A DNA stretch of 64,000 bases from Nostoc sp. LEGE 06077 (GTDB taxonomy: Bacteria > Cyanobacteriota > Cyanobacteriia > Cyanobacteriales > Nostocaceae). The notes under the pieces were generated by a model. The model was not told the DNA's origin. It did no database searches and saw nothing but the letters and a program-made list of their open reading frames with translations. Made by a program: the position numbers and the translations under genes. The stretch lies in the NCBI RefSeq assembly GCF_015207705.1, contig NZ_JADEWI010000001.1:248001-312000 (forward strand), in the 5' to 3' direction. Each line of letters begins with the position of its first letter. Position 1 is the stretch's first letter. Shown here one piece after another: positions 27,484 to 36,729 of this stretch.

Positions 27484-28129
27484 AATAAATTCTCGGTTTA
27501 TGGATAAGACTTCAACTAATAGTCTCAAAATTCCCGAAGAGTCTCTTACTTCCCATATTTCAGAGGTTGTCTTAAAAGTCTGGCAAGCTGGCAAGGTATA
27601 ATTTTACTTTTTTGACTTAGGTTAATCTGAGAATAAATATAGGTTTTAGCTATCTACTGAGATAAACATCTGTGCTACATATTACAAATCAGAACCAAAA
27701 ATCTTTTTTGAGCATCTTCTCAGAAGAATACTACTTTTGCTTATTTGATACTAGTCTTATTTTTCATCTAGGACGTACGCTGGTAATCAACCGAACTATA
27801 TTACAAAAGGTCTATATGTCCAAAACTCTTACCAGGAAAAAATGACAACCATCTCCTGTAAGCGATGCTGGTAAATACTAGTTATTTTTGTGCATTAAAC
27901 TCCTTCGAGAATGTATATTGAGCGTAGTAGCTTATGATTTAAAACGTCCCGATGTCCACAAGTTAGCAGCATTGAGTGGAAGCAAATCACTGCTACTGCC
28001 TTTTAATAGCGCAGTTTAGGATTCTTTACATAATGCAACTGCCTGCCTAGCTTGAGAGTTCATTGTAATTTGTACAATGCAGCTGTGACGTGGATTTTTT
28101 CTGTGAAAGTGGCTCCTTAAACAATATTC
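27484..28129. other. Divergent intergenic region
   Basis: 646 bases between the leftward EACC1-like gene and the rightward DICT kinase. It should hold promoters for both. A TTG-initiated 33-codon frame (27918-28019) has no ribosome-binding site and is not called. No clear repeat is seen. Confidence 0.4.
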
Positions 28130-30136
28130 ATGAGCATTTCGACTTCCGTGCTGAGTGATCTGCTACAGTTCATTCCTTATCTGCGGCCCCAGCTATATTT
28201 CAAAGCTTCACTAACCGCCCTCTCCCACGCGATGGAAGATCAGGTTTTGGCGGCGACTTTAGACAGGCCTTTGGTAATTGCCAGCTTTCAACGAGAGCGA
28301 TTTTATCGTCAAGAAGCTCATCGCTATCAAAGGTTGGCGCAGCGCAGTAATCAAATATACGTTTTATCTGCACCAGAAACGGACTTTGCCAATAGCTCAG
28401 AATACTATGAGAAAGTTGCCTTTGAAGCTGATGACGCTTTAACTCAAGAGTGGCACTTAGTAGTGATTGCTGATAATTATGCTACTTGCTTAGTGTGTCG
28501 AGAAAACCTCGGCTCTATTGCCAAAAATCAGCAACTACCAGAGTTTAGTTCTGGCCTCGACATAGACACAGCACGCAGGTTTGAGGGGGTTTGGACATCC
28601 GAGCGGGGAGTCAGCATTAAAGCGGCACAATTGTTATTAGACAGGATTATAGTTTATCGACCAGACTTAGCCAGCAAAGTCAAGGAGGCACGCCAACGAT
28701 TTGGCATTGGTGAGCCAAGAACTTATTCGCAAATCGGACAAACCGAATTTGCTTGTGATATTGATACCGATCCCTTTGTGCAGCGGTTGGTGACTTATTT
28801 GCAAGCTAGTCAGTATAAATTGCACAAAGCTTATCGCTCAATTATTGCCCAAGCCCGCAAAGAACGTTTGGTCAATTCTATTAGTACGGCAATTCGGCGA
28901 TCGCTTGACCCCCATGAAGTTCTGCAAATCGCTGCCCAAGAATTAGGGCAACACTTAGGGGCAAGTCGTTGTTTAATTTACCGCGCTCAAGCTACAGAAG
29001 CTCAAGCAACAATTGAACATGAATTTTTGACGGCTGGTGTTTTATCTGTGTACGGGCAAACCTGGGATTTAGATAATAATCTGTTATTTCAGGAAGTTGT
29101 GCAGCAAGGTGAAGGGGTTTGTGTGGCTGACACCCTGAACGACTTGCGGATCAGTAATTCCACAGCCCTTTCCTTAATTGCCAAAAAATTTAGTATTCGT
29201 TCTTGGTTGATGGAACCAGTGTTATCTCAGGGACGACTGCTAGGGATTGTGGAATTACACTATTGCAGCGTACCACCCCACCAGTGGCAAGCAGGGGAAT
29301 TTGATTTGGTCAAAGCGATCGCCACCCAAATCGGAGCCGCCTTAATTCAAGCTGAAGCCTACGCCAACCTCGAAGAACTCAACCAACAACTAGAAGCCCT
29401 TGATCGTACCCGCAGCAACTTAATCGCCATTACCGGACATGAACTGCGTACCCCCTTATCTACCATTCAAGTGTGCTTAGAAAGCCTCGCCAGTGAACCA
29501 GATATGCCTTTGGAATTACAGCAGGTAATGTTAAATACAGCTCTGACCGATTCCGAACGGATGCGGAAACTCGTCCAGGATTTTCTCACCCTTTCTAACT
29601 TAGAAAGCGGCCGTGTGGAATGGCATCCCGAATCACTCACTTTACAAGAGTGTGTGGATTTAGCACTCAGCCGCATTCGTACCCGCCCCACAATGGAAAA
29701 TCCTCCCAAGATCACGGCGGAAATTCCCGATAACCTGCCCTTAGTCAAAGCCGATGGTGATTGGCTAGTGGAAGTATTGGCAAAACTCATCGACAACGCC
29801 TGCAAATTTACGCCATCTGAGGGGGAAATTTCCCTTTATGCCATCCAAAATGCCACTCAGATGGTGGAAGTCACTGTGGCGGATACAGGGCGTGGTATTG
29901 AGCCAAATCGTTTGGAAGTAGTATTTGACCGCTTTTATCAAGAAGAAGGGGCGCTACGGCGTACCGCGGGCGGCACAGGTTTGGGTCTAGCAATTTGTCG
30001 GCAAATTGTCAATGGTTGGGGTGGGGAAATTTGGGCAGAGTCCACAGGTAAAGACCAAGGTAGCCAGTTTCATTTCACCATTCCTATCGTTTTGGGTAGC
30101 CAGGAAGAGAAGCGGATAAAGGTGAAGAGTAAATAG
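28130..30136 (+). CDS. DICT-GAF sensor histidine kinase
   Basis: The 668-residue kinase begins with a DICT domain (about 1-180; FIPYLRPQLYFKASLTALSH, then LDRPLVIASFQRERFYRQEA), a cyanobacterial sensory domain often linked to light or circadian output. A GAF domain follows (about 255-415; LDPHEVLQIAAQELGQHLGA). Then come HisKA with His437 (ITGHELRTPLSTIQ) and HATPase (KLIDNACKFTP, DTGRGIEPNR, GTGLGLAICRQI). No membrane segment is present. No response regulator gene is adjacent, so it is an orphan kinase by position. The start at the ATG at 28130 is followed immediately by family sequence. Confidence 0.88.
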   Translation: MSISTSVLSDLLQFIPYLRPQLYFKASLTALSHAMEDQVLAATLDRPLVIASFQRERFYRQEAHRYQRLAQRSNQIYVLSAPETDFANSSEYYEKVAFEADDALTQEWHLVVIADNYATCLVCRENLGSIAKNQQLPEFSSGLDIDTARRFEGVWTSERGVSIKAAQLLLDRIIVYRPDLASKVKEARQRFGIGEPRTYSQIGQTEFACDIDTDPFVQRLVTYLQASQYKLHKAYRSIIAQARKERLVNSISTAIRRSLDPHEVLQIAAQELGQHLGASRCLIYRAQATEAQATIEHEFLTAGVLSVYGQTWDLDNNLLFQEVVQQGEGVCVADTLNDLRISNSTALSLIAKKFSIRSWLMEPVLSQGRLLGIVELHYCSVPPHQWQAGEFDLVKAIATQIGAALIQAEAYANLEELNQQLEALDRTRSNLIAITGHELRTPLSTIQVCLESLASEPDMPLELQQVMLNTALTDSERMRKLVQDFLTLSNLESGRVEWHPESLTLQECVDLALSRIRTRPTMENPPKITAEIPDNLPLVKADGDWLVEVLAKLIDNACKFTPSEGEISLYAIQNATQMVEVTVADTGRGIEPNRLEVVFDRFYQEEGALRRTAGGTGLGLAICRQIVNGWGGEIWAESTGKDQGSQFHFTIPIVLGSQEEKRIKVKSK

Positions 30137-30207
30137 TCATTAGTCAATAGTCATTTGTCCTTTGTCATGAAAAATAACAAATAACCAATGACGAATGACA
30201 AACAACT
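30137..30207. repeat. Heptamer-type repeat with TCATTAG/CAATGAC inverted pattern
   Basis: GTCATTAGTCAATAGTCATT and the following TGTCCTTTGTCAT are faced by AACAAATAACCAATGACGAA and TGACAAAC, so the stretch can fold into a long imperfect hairpin of 7-base units. This kind of short tandem repeat is frequent between Nostoc genes and may also act as a terminator. Confidence 0.5.
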
Positions 30208-30285
30208 GTTACAGACTATAACGCGATCGCAATATGATCGTAATGGCGGTGTTACGATGCCCTAAAAACCTTGAGAGAATGCTCT

Positions 30286-30705
30286 ATGGCAGAAACACTT
30301 TCTGGAAAAACCCCACTGTTCGCTGGTAGTACTGGCGGCTTGCTCACCAAAGCAAAAGAGGAAGAAAAGTACGCTATCACTTGGACAAGCCCCAAGGCAC
30401 AGGTGTTTGAATTACCTACAGGTGGCGCTGCTACCATGAACCAAGGCGAAAACTTGCTGTACTTAGCTCGTAAAGAATACGGCATTGCTTTGGGCGGTCA
30501 ACTCCGCAAGTTCAAAATCACAGACTACAAGATCTACCGGATTTTGCCTAACGGAGAAACCACCTTCATTCACCCAGCAGATGGTGTCTTCCCTGAAAAA
30601 GTTAACCCAGGCCGTGAGAAAGTACGTCATGTACCCCGTCGCATTGGCCAAAATCCCGAACCCTCAGCACTCAAGTTCAGCGGTAAACAAACCTATGATG
30701 CCTAG
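30286..30705 (+). CDS. psaD: Photosystem I reaction centre subunit II (PsaD)
   Basis: PsaD is the stromal-side subunit that docks ferredoxin on photosystem I. The 139-residue sequence has the typical cyanobacterial start ([20 protein letters not shown]) and conserved basic stretches: [17 protein letters not shown] and [20 protein letters not shown]. The ATG at 30286 fits the mature family start; five extra residues from 30271 do not. It is monocistronic. Expression should be high and light-dependent, as for other psa genes, though no specific element was identified upstream. Confidence 0.97.
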   Translation: MAETLSGKTPLFAGSTGGLLTKAKEEEKYAITWTSPKAQVFELPTGGAATMNQGENLLYLARKEYGIALGGQLRKFKITDYKIYRILPNGETTFIHPADGVFPEKVNPGREKVRHVPRRIGQNPEPSALKFSGKQTYDA

Positions 30706-30847
30706 AAAATAGGTACAGGTTCCAGGGGACTGGGTAAGAAAAAGTATGAAGTGTGAAGTGTAAAGTATGAAATTAATTTCATGCCTTAGCCTTGATGCGG
30801 AACTCTTTATCCTGCCCAGTCCCTAATCGTCCATTCCATAACAGCTT

Positions 30848-32365
30848 ATGATTTTTCCCGATTTCTCTGATTTTGCTCAATTAGCTTCTCAAGGTAACTT
30901 TGTCCCGGTGTATCAAGAATGGGTAGCAGATTTAGATACACCAGTCTCTGCATGGTACAAAGTTTGTGCTGGACAGCCCTACAGCTTTTTGTTGGAATCG
31001 GTGGAAGGCGGTGAAAAAATCGGACGCTACAGTTTCGTCGGGTGCGATCCGCTATGGGTGTTGGAAGCCAGAGGCGAAACAACCACCCAGACACACCGTG
31101 ATGGTTCACAAGTTGTGTTTGCTGGTGATCCTTTTACAGCCTTAGCCCAATGTCTTGAGCCTTATCAACCTATCAAGTTACCCCAACTACCGCCAGGAAT
31201 TGGGGGGTTATTTGGTTTTTGGGGTTATGAATTGATTAACTGGATCGAACCGCGTGTCCCAGTCCATCCCCAAGATGAGCGCAACATCCCCGATGGGTTA
31301 TGGATGCAGATAGACCAATTAATTATTTTTGACCAAGTAAAGCGGAAAATTTGGGCGATCGCTTATGCTGATTTACGTGACCCGAATGTAGATTTACAAG
31401 CAGCGTATCAAACAGCCTGCGATCGCGTGACTAATCTGGTCACTAAGTTATCTCTACCAGTGTCGCCGCAAAAAACAATCCTGGAATGGACACCTCCCGG
31501 TAATCAAAAAGCAGAAAACACCGAATTAGAGTACACCAGCAACTTCACCCGCCCAGAATTCTGCGCCAGCGTCCAAAAGGCTAAAGACTACATCAAAGCT
31601 GGTGATATCTTCCAAGTTGTTATTTCCCAGCGACTCTCTACAGAATACACAGGCGACCCCTTTGCCCTTTACCGTTCGCTGCGGCAAATTAATCCTTCGC
31701 CTTACATGGCTTATTTTAACTTTCAGGATTGGCAGATTATCGGTTCCAGTCCCGAAGTTATGGTGAAAGCCGAACGTGACCCCGATGAGGGCATTATCGC
31801 CACAGTCCGCCCTATTGCCGGCACACGTCCACGGGGTAAAACCACCAAAGAAGATGCAGCCTTCGCCGAAGATTTACTGCAAGACCCCAAGGAAATTGCT
31901 GAACACGTTATGTTAGTTGACTTAGGACGGAACGATTTGGGGCGAGTTTGCCAAAGCGGTAGTGTTGTCGTGGATGAATTGATGGTCGTGGAACGTTACT
32001 CTCATGTGATGCACATTGTGAGTAATGTGGTAGGTAAATTAGCACGAAATAAAACTGCTTGGGATTTACTCAAAGCTTGTTTTCCCGCTGGGACAGTTAG
32101 CGGCGCACCCAAGATTCGGGCAATGGAAATTATCAACGAGTTAGAACCAAGTCGCCGGGGGGTGTATTCTGGCGTGTATGGCTATTACGATTTTGAAGGC
32201 CAATTAAATAGTGCGATCGCTATTCGCACTATGGTAGTACGCGATAACATCGTCAGTGTTCAAGCTGGTGCAGGTTTGGTAGCTGATTCTGAACCAGAAA
32301 AAGAATACGAAGAGACGCTAAATAAAGCTAGAGGACTATTAGTAGCCATTCGCTGTTTGCGATAA
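30848..32365 (+). CDS. trpE: Anthranilate synthase component I
   Basis: TrpE converts chorismate to anthranilate, the first committed step to tryptophan. The 505-residue protein has the N-terminal feedback domain with a tryptophan-site-like SFLLESVEGGEKIGRYSFVG, and the catalytic chorismate-binding domain with GSSPEVMVKAERD, ATVRPIAGTRPRGKT, LLQDPKEIAEHVMLVDLGRN and CFPAGTVSGAPKIRAMEII. It is about the usual 500 residues. It lies 142 bases after psaD and 20 kb from scyA. Scytonemin clusters often carry their own trp gene copies, but this copy is separate from the scy operon, so it is more likely the housekeeping enzyme. Confidence 0.95.
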   Translation: MIFPDFSDFAQLASQGNFVPVYQEWVADLDTPVSAWYKVCAGQPYSFLLESVEGGEKIGRYSFVGCDPLWVLEARGETTTQTHRDGSQVVFAGDPFTALAQCLEPYQPIKLPQLPPGIGGLFGFWGYELINWIEPRVPVHPQDERNIPDGLWMQIDQLIIFDQVKRKIWAIAYADLRDPNVDLQAAYQTACDRVTNLVTKLSLPVSPQKTILEWTPPGNQKAENTELEYTSNFTRPEFCASVQKAKDYIKAGDIFQVVISQRLSTEYTGDPFALYRSLRQINPSPYMAYFNFQDWQIIGSSPEVMVKAERDPDEGIIATVRPIAGTRPRGKTTKEDAAFAEDLLQDPKEIAEHVMLVDLGRNDLGRVCQSGSVVVDELMVVERYSHVMHIVSNVVGKLARNKTAWDLLKACFPAGTVSGAPKIRAMEIINELEPSRRGVYSGVYGYYDFEGQLNSAIAIRTMVVRDNIVSVQAGAGLVADSEPEKEYEETLNKARGLLVAIRCLR

Positions 32366-32805
32366 AGACACTTGCCAGATTTCGCCAAACTTCAAATAGA
32401 AATCTCGGACAATTAATGCTACGTTGCGAGAAATCCTTCCTAGGGGGGAAGCCTAAACCTTTACATAGATTTTTTCTCCAATCAAATCAGACTGCTGTAA
32501 GTAGAACGACTCAGGCAAACCAAAGTATGTGAAGAAAAATCAACTCTGCTAAAACCCTCTTCACTCCTGCCTCCTGCCTTTGCCACCGACTTACTTATCT
32601 CTCCTATAAATAGGAACTATCAACCTATAGCTGAGAAAATATTGTAGTTTTGTAACGTTTTTGTTATATTTCTTTACAGAGGATGAATTAATGCATTCCA
32701 GCATTTTTCCTCAGACTTTAAGTGCAAAGTCAGATCAGGTGTACAGTTATTGACCAATTTCAACTACATCAAGTTACATAAATGATCATTTGGAAGGCAG
32801 GCTGT
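32366..32805. other. Intergenic region between trpE and the pentapeptide gene
   Basis: 440 bases without a gene. It holds an interspersed repeat copy (32470-32578, listed separately) that includes CTCCTGC heptamers, and the upstream region of the pentapeptide-repeat gene. Confidence 0.4.
32470..32578 (-). repeat. Interspersed repeat, copy A
   Basis: Read on the minus strand this stretch begins GGCAGGAGGCAGGAGTGAAG and continues to a TTTGATTGGAGAAAAAA segment. The same order of blocks appears at 37471-37557 on the plus strand (copy B), and the last block again at 62336-62375 on the minus strand (copy C). It is non-coding. Confidence 0.55.
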
Positions 32806-33390
32806 ATGGATGCTGATGAACTTCTCAGACGCTATCAGACAGGAGAGAGAAATTTCACTCAGATTTGCCTGCACTCAGTTAATCTTAGTGAAGTATGTTT
32901 AGCTGGGATTAATTTAGATCGGGCTAGTTTGGTGAACGTGACTCTATCTCATTCCAACCTGAGTGGAGCCAACCTCATTGAAGCAAATTTGGCTGCATCA
33001 TGTCTGTGGAGAACTAATCTCAGTGGTGCTAACTTAATTTGGACAAACCTAAAAGCCGCTAATCTAATTCGGGCTAACCTGAGTAACGTAGACTTACATA
33101 AAGCTTCTCTACAGAAATCAGACCTACGTTTAGCAGATTTACAAAATGCTGACCTCAGTGGTGCAGATTTAAGTTATGCAGATTTGAGCTACGCTAACCT
33201 GAGTGGTGCTAACTTAGCGGGAGCAAATCTTCATGCGGTAAACTTAACTGGAGCCAACTTGAACAAAGCAGACTTAAGTTATGCCAGTCTCAAAAAAACC
33301 ATCTTTTTCAAAGCTGATCTCAGTAATGTTGATTTGTCACAAGTAAACTTGAAAAAAGTTGATTTGTATGAAATACTGGTCAGCCAATAA
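32806..33390 (+). CDS. Pentapeptide-repeat protein
   Basis: The 194-residue protein starts MDADELLRRYQTGERNFTQI at the ATG at 32806, with GGAAGG eight bases upstream, and then consists of more than 30 A(D/N)LxX units (such as ADLSYADLSYANLSGANLAG) that form a right-handed quadrilateral beta-helix. Such proteins are very common in cyanobacteria, and most have no assigned role. No signal peptide, so it is probably cytoplasmic. A GT8 glycosyltransferase gene starts 26 bases downstream and is probably cotranscribed. Confidence 0.9.
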   Translation: MDADELLRRYQTGERNFTQICLHSVNLSEVCLAGINLDRASLVNVTLSHSNLSGANLIEANLAASCLWRTNLSGANLIWTNLKAANLIRANLSNVDLHKASLQKSDLRLADLQNADLSGADLSYADLSYANLSGANLAGANLHAVNLTGANLNKADLSYASLKKTIFFKADLSNVDLSQVNLKKVDLYEILVSQ

Positions 33391-33416
33391 TTGATCAAAT
33401 TGGCAACCAGGAATTG

Positions 33417-34373
33417 ATGATTGCACAACAATACTCGGCAGCAAATCCATCTCGTTCAAACTCCCCATACTGTATTTTTTTGGCAGCGAGTATTCAGCAC
33501 AATTGGGATTACGCTGCCAAAGGAATGCGAATCACCATTGAAAGCTGCCGTATTTCTAATCCTCATATTCCGATTGCTGTCATCATTGATGACGACTCAT
33601 TAGCAGTTCGGGAATTATTTAAAGGCTGTGAAATCATCATTATTGATCCCGCAGAGCTAAAGTTAGGTTTGCGGACAGATTTAGGGATAGGAGTGTATTT
33701 TATATTTTATGTACATCTCCTCAGTCACTATCAAAAAGTTTTATATGTTGATGGAGATACACTTATATTTGGTGATTTAACTCCTCTATTTGAAATGGAT
33801 GGACATTTATTAGCTAGGCGTTTTGACAGGAATTTATCAGTTGAATATGTGAATCCTGAAATTATTATGCAAAAGGAGGGTGTGCCTATCTCAACAGATT
33901 GTATTAATACTGGCGTAGTTCTATTTGATATGGAATATTGGAGTAATGGTAAATTACATCAAGAATTTCTCTCGTTAACAGCAGAGTATGGATGGAATTC
34001 TTTTAAAAATCCCGATCAAGGATTTTTAAATATAATTTGTTGGAGAAATGCCATTAAAGAAAAACTACCCGATATTTATAATACATTTATCTCCGAAATA
34101 GAAAAAAGTTCATCACATTACACTAAAGTTTCGGAAACTGGAATTTTATTTCCCTGTGTATCTAACGTAGATATTAAAATTATGCATTTTATCGGGCCGA
34201 TTAAACCTTGGCATTTTGCTATACAAGGTTATTCTTTGCAAAGAATCTCTTACCGTTATTATGAACAATTTCTGCCTTGGCATACGCGGATATCCCAACA
34301 CTTGCTTGTGTACCCAAACTTTATTTGGCGGAAGTTAAGCAGCCTTTTGAATAAAAACAGCAGTCCTGTTTGA
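33417..34373 (+). CDS. Glycosyltransferase family 8-type protein
   Basis: The 318-residue protein has a GT-A fold of the GT8 type. The metal-binding DxD is in VLYVDGDTLIFGDLTPLF (about residue 114), the donor-site region is STDCINTGVVLFDMEYW, and a C-terminal HFIGPIKPWHF matches the conserved HxxGxxKPW of the family. It probably transfers a hexose from a nucleotide sugar to a glycan or protein; acceptor unknown. There is no signal peptide or membrane segment. The ATG at 33417 was chosen over the TTG just before it; an AGGA site lies close upstream. It follows the pentapeptide gene closely, so the two may form an operon. Confidence 0.85.
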   Translation: MIAQQYSAANPSRSNSPYCIFLAASIQHNWDYAAKGMRITIESCRISNPHIPIAVIIDDDSLAVRELFKGCEIIIIDPAELKLGLRTDLGIGVYFIFYVHLLSHYQKVLYVDGDTLIFGDLTPLFEMDGHLLARRFDRNLSVEYVNPEIIMQKEGVPISTDCINTGVVLFDMEYWSNGKLHQEFLSLTAEYGWNSFKNPDQGFLNIICWRNAIKEKLPDIYNTFISEIEKSSSHYTKVSETGILFPCVSNVDIKIMHFIGPIKPWHFAIQGYSLQRISYRYYEQFLPWHTRISQHLLVYPNFIWRKLSSLLNKNSSPV

Positions 34374-34477
34374 TTTACCAAATACTCTTGAACGGAAGAA
34401 ATAGGTAATAGAACAGTTTATCCCTTTATTATGCAACACCAAAAATTTTAATTCATATCGCAACTATTAATATGAGG

Positions 34478-34837
34478 CTATAGCCAAAACTGGCGATCGC
34501 CTTCTACTGTACCTGGAGCAATTCCTTGTAACCGCCTATAAGCTATTTTGTCAGAACCGTATAATGGAACTGGTAAGCGAGGTTCTTTCAATGCCCCATG
34601 ATGGAGCAACGTCAATTTAAGTGTCGCTTCTATTAGACTTTCAATTGATACTTGCTGTTCAGGATCGGGAATAACCTTTAAACGCAGAGGGTAAGGTAAA
34701 CCCATTTTCTCAGACTTAACTTCAGGAGTGACTAAAATTACTTCATACTGTGATAAGCGATCGCTTAATCTAGTAAGAGAAAGCGATCGCTTGAGTTGTA
34801 TACTGGCAGATACGAAAATATTTGAAAAAGTACGCAA
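34478..34837 (-). pseudogene. Short fragment resembling the C-terminal end of a Piwi-type protein
   Basis: The frame has no ATG start (the first usable codon is a TTG at 34837) and is open upstream only to a TAG near 34927, so it looks like the tail of a longer gene. The residues MGLPYPLRLKVIPDPEQ, then LIEATLKLTLLHHGALK, then PRLPVPLYGSDKIAYRRLQG follow the order seen at the C-terminus of prokaryotic Argonaute/Piwi domains: a pro-rich strand, a helix with LTLL-type spacing, then PxPxxYxxKIAY. The protein ends in QFWL. This is a pattern-based suggestion; the catalytic part of a Piwi domain is absent. It could also be an unrelated small protein. Confidence 0.35.
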
Positions 34838-35166
34838 AAAATTCAGTATTTTTTGACCACTCAGAAAAGAAAGTTTATTTAGTGACCCTGAAACAGTAGT
34901 GAGTAGTGAAATTGTAAACTTGTAAATCTATATTGATAGATGCGCCCTTGATATAGGCATCAAGTGGAAAAATGATAATGAAGAGTTGAAGCTTCAAAAG
35001 CTGACTAATCAAGTTATTAAAAATCCGAAATTCTACTAGTACAAGTCGGTGGAAATAAAGCACCCATGATAAATTGCTGAAAAGCGGACTCTAAGGGTTA
35101 CTTCATTTCATACTACCCTTCGGGAACGCCAAGGGCGAACAGACTTTATACTTCAGCCTTTTTGTA
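34838..35166. other. Intergenic region with a Nostoc-type repeat
   Basis: 329 bases. A CCTTCGGGAACGCCAAGGGC sequence (about 35117-35136) is of a kind repeated in Nostoc genomes and can fold by itself. The right end of the frame that contains the Piwi-like fragment also lies here. No gene is called. Confidence 0.4.
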
Positions 35167-36021
35167 CTAGCTATTAGCTTTTTTCAGAGAACGGCGACGA
35201 GTTTTGAGTACACCAATTGCACCGATACCAACTAAGGCTAAGGTTGCGGAAGGTTCTGGAACACTAACACCTGTTAATGCAGCAGCATTTTTAGAACCAA
35301 TATCTACGGCAAAAACGACATCATTATAATCTTTATCGCCGCCACCCCATAAATCTTCATAACCCAAAACTAAGAAGTTTTTGTACACATAAGTCATTAC
35401 GTGTTGCAAACCATCTGGGTTAGTAGCTTCATTTAAGCCAAACACACCTTTAACAGTTTGCCCTTGTTTGTTTTTGCCGGAGATACCGCCATTGATATCA
35501 TTAGAATGTAATAGGAAATCAAGTGTAGTACCAGCTTGGAATTTACCTAAGCTAACCCAGTCACCAATATTTAATGGGCTGTCTTGTTGGGTTTTATTAG
35601 CTAAAGCATCGTTAGGATTTGCACAAAACTCTTTAAAATTTTGAAAAGCACTGTCTTTGGTACTACAAGATGTATCGCCAAAGATTTTTCCTGTGGTGAC
35701 TTTATCACCATCAGTTGCTTGAAAATCTAAACGGTTGCGATAACCACCAGCCGTTTCACCGATAAAGAATACTTTAGTATCGTGAGCATATTTCAGTGTC
35801 AGTTGAGATAAATCAACTTTATGCGCTCCAATTGTCTCAGGTGCTAAGTAACGAGATTCTTTACCAACGAAATCTTTAAAGCCTTGGATATTATCTTTAA
35901 AATCGGACGGGGCTTCATTTCTGCTTTGGATGTTAACCGCATTTGCTGGTGTAGCAGATACCCACAAACCAGTTACTAAAGTTGTTGCAGCGAGTAATTT
36001 AGTGAACAATGAGTGTTTCAT
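35167..36021 (-). CDS. Exported PEP-CTERM protein with DUF4114 domain
   Basis: The 284-residue protein starts at the ATG at 36021 with a signal peptide (MKHSLFTKLLAATTLVTGLW, cleavage at TPANA). The central domain contains DFLLHSNDINGG and ends with LGYEDLWGGGDKDYNDVVFA, the acidic DUF4114 signature, which probably binds calcium. The C-terminus is a PEP-CTERM sorting signal (VPEPSATLAL, hydrophobic stretch, KTRRRSLKK). It should be placed on the cell surface or in the sheath. The family is typical of cyanobacteria and exopolysaccharide-producing bacteria. It is monocistronic. A start at 36042 would put seven charged residues before the signal and is less likely. Confidence 0.85.
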   Translation of the reverse strand: MKHSLFTKLLAATTLVTGLWVSATPANAVNIQSRNEAPSDFKDNIQGFKDFVGKESRYLAPETIGAHKVDLSQLTLKYAHDTKVFFIGETAGGYRNRLDFQATDGDKVTTGKIFGDTSCSTKDSAFQNFKEFCANPNDALANKTQQDSPLNIGDWVSLGKFQAGTTLDFLLHSNDINGGISGKNKQGQTVKGVFGLNEATNPDGLQHVMTYVYKNFLVLGYEDLWGGGDKDYNDVVFAVDIGSKNAAALTGVSVPEPSATLALVGIGAIGVLKTRRRSLKKANS

Positions 36022-36365
36022 AGCTTGCCTTTTTAGAATCACGAATCCATTTGTAAAGGATTAGCCATGAATGTGTCCAGTTTATTTTAGAGACTTGTTC
36101 ACTTTTTTATATTGAAAGCATTTAATAAAAACTAATTACAAAACTTATGTATATACACTGGAAATACAATCATCAACGTTAATTATTTAAAGTGATTTTT
36201 AAAGGAATAATTACTGAACAAATACGAAAGTAAAAGTACGCAAGTACAATTTTTATTCATCCGCAAGTGTTGATAAATCAAGCTATTTTTCACTTTTTTC
36301 CTCATCAAGCAATTCACTGCTCAAGTGGGAAGGCTGTAGAGATTGCGGATGACAGCAAAAGGTTT
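36022..36365. other. Intergenic region upstream of the PEP-CTERM gene
   Basis: 344 bases, AT-rich, between two leftward genes. It holds the promoter region of the PEP-CTERM gene; nothing else is recognised. Confidence 0.35.
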
Positions 36366-36668
36366 TTAGTGATTTCGCGGTTTTGGTTGAGTTTCATTTT
36401 CAGAATTCAATTGAGTGTGACTACAACAATCTTGTTGTTTTGTTTCCGATGGTGCGATTTCTGGTACTGGGTCATAACCGCCTGGGTGAAATGGATGACA
36501 ACGCAAGATGCGCCAAATTGCCATCCAGCCACCGCGTACCACTCCAAACCGCTCAATTGCTTGGATAGCGTACATAGAACAAGTTGGCTGAAAGCGACAA
36601 GTTGGGGGAAACAACGGCGAGATAAACATTCTGTAACCCCGAATTAGCCATATAAATAATATTTTCAT
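36366..36668 (-). CDS. yidD: Membrane protein insertion efficiency factor YidD
   Basis: YidD is a small membrane-associated protein that helps YidC-dependent membrane protein insertion. The 100-residue protein has the full signature: [20 protein letters not shown], then [20 protein letters not shown], then [12 protein letters not shown]. The Met at 36668 is the family start; an upstream Met at 36701 adds 11 residues foreign to the family. The C-terminal 25 residues are a polar tail not conserved in other species. It is divergent from the phytol-kinase-like gene. Neighbours such as rpmH, rnpA or yidC are absent here, which is usual for cyanobacterial yidD. Confidence 0.92.
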   Translation of the reverse strand: MKILFIWLIRGYRMFISPLFPPTCRFQPTCSMYAIQAIERFGVVRGGWMAIWRILRCHPFHPGGYDPVPEIAPSETKQQDCCSHTQLNSENETQPKPRNH

Positions 36669-36729
36669 TTCTGTTGCCCAAATCTTATAAATTAGAAACA
36701 AGGGTAAAAATTTTTAGCGTGTACCATCC

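Noticed and set aside
27918-28019. 33-codon TTG-initiated frame ending PFNSAV
   Set aside because: No ribosome site, rare start codon and no recognisable family; noted only as a possible gene scrap upstream of the DICT kinase.
30848-32365. trpE as part of the scytonemin cluster
   Set aside because: It is 20 kb from scyA next to psaD, with unrelated genes between, so a housekeeping role is more likely.
36267-36647. 126-codon plus-strand frame
   Set aside because: Most of it is antisense to yidD, which is a certain gene.
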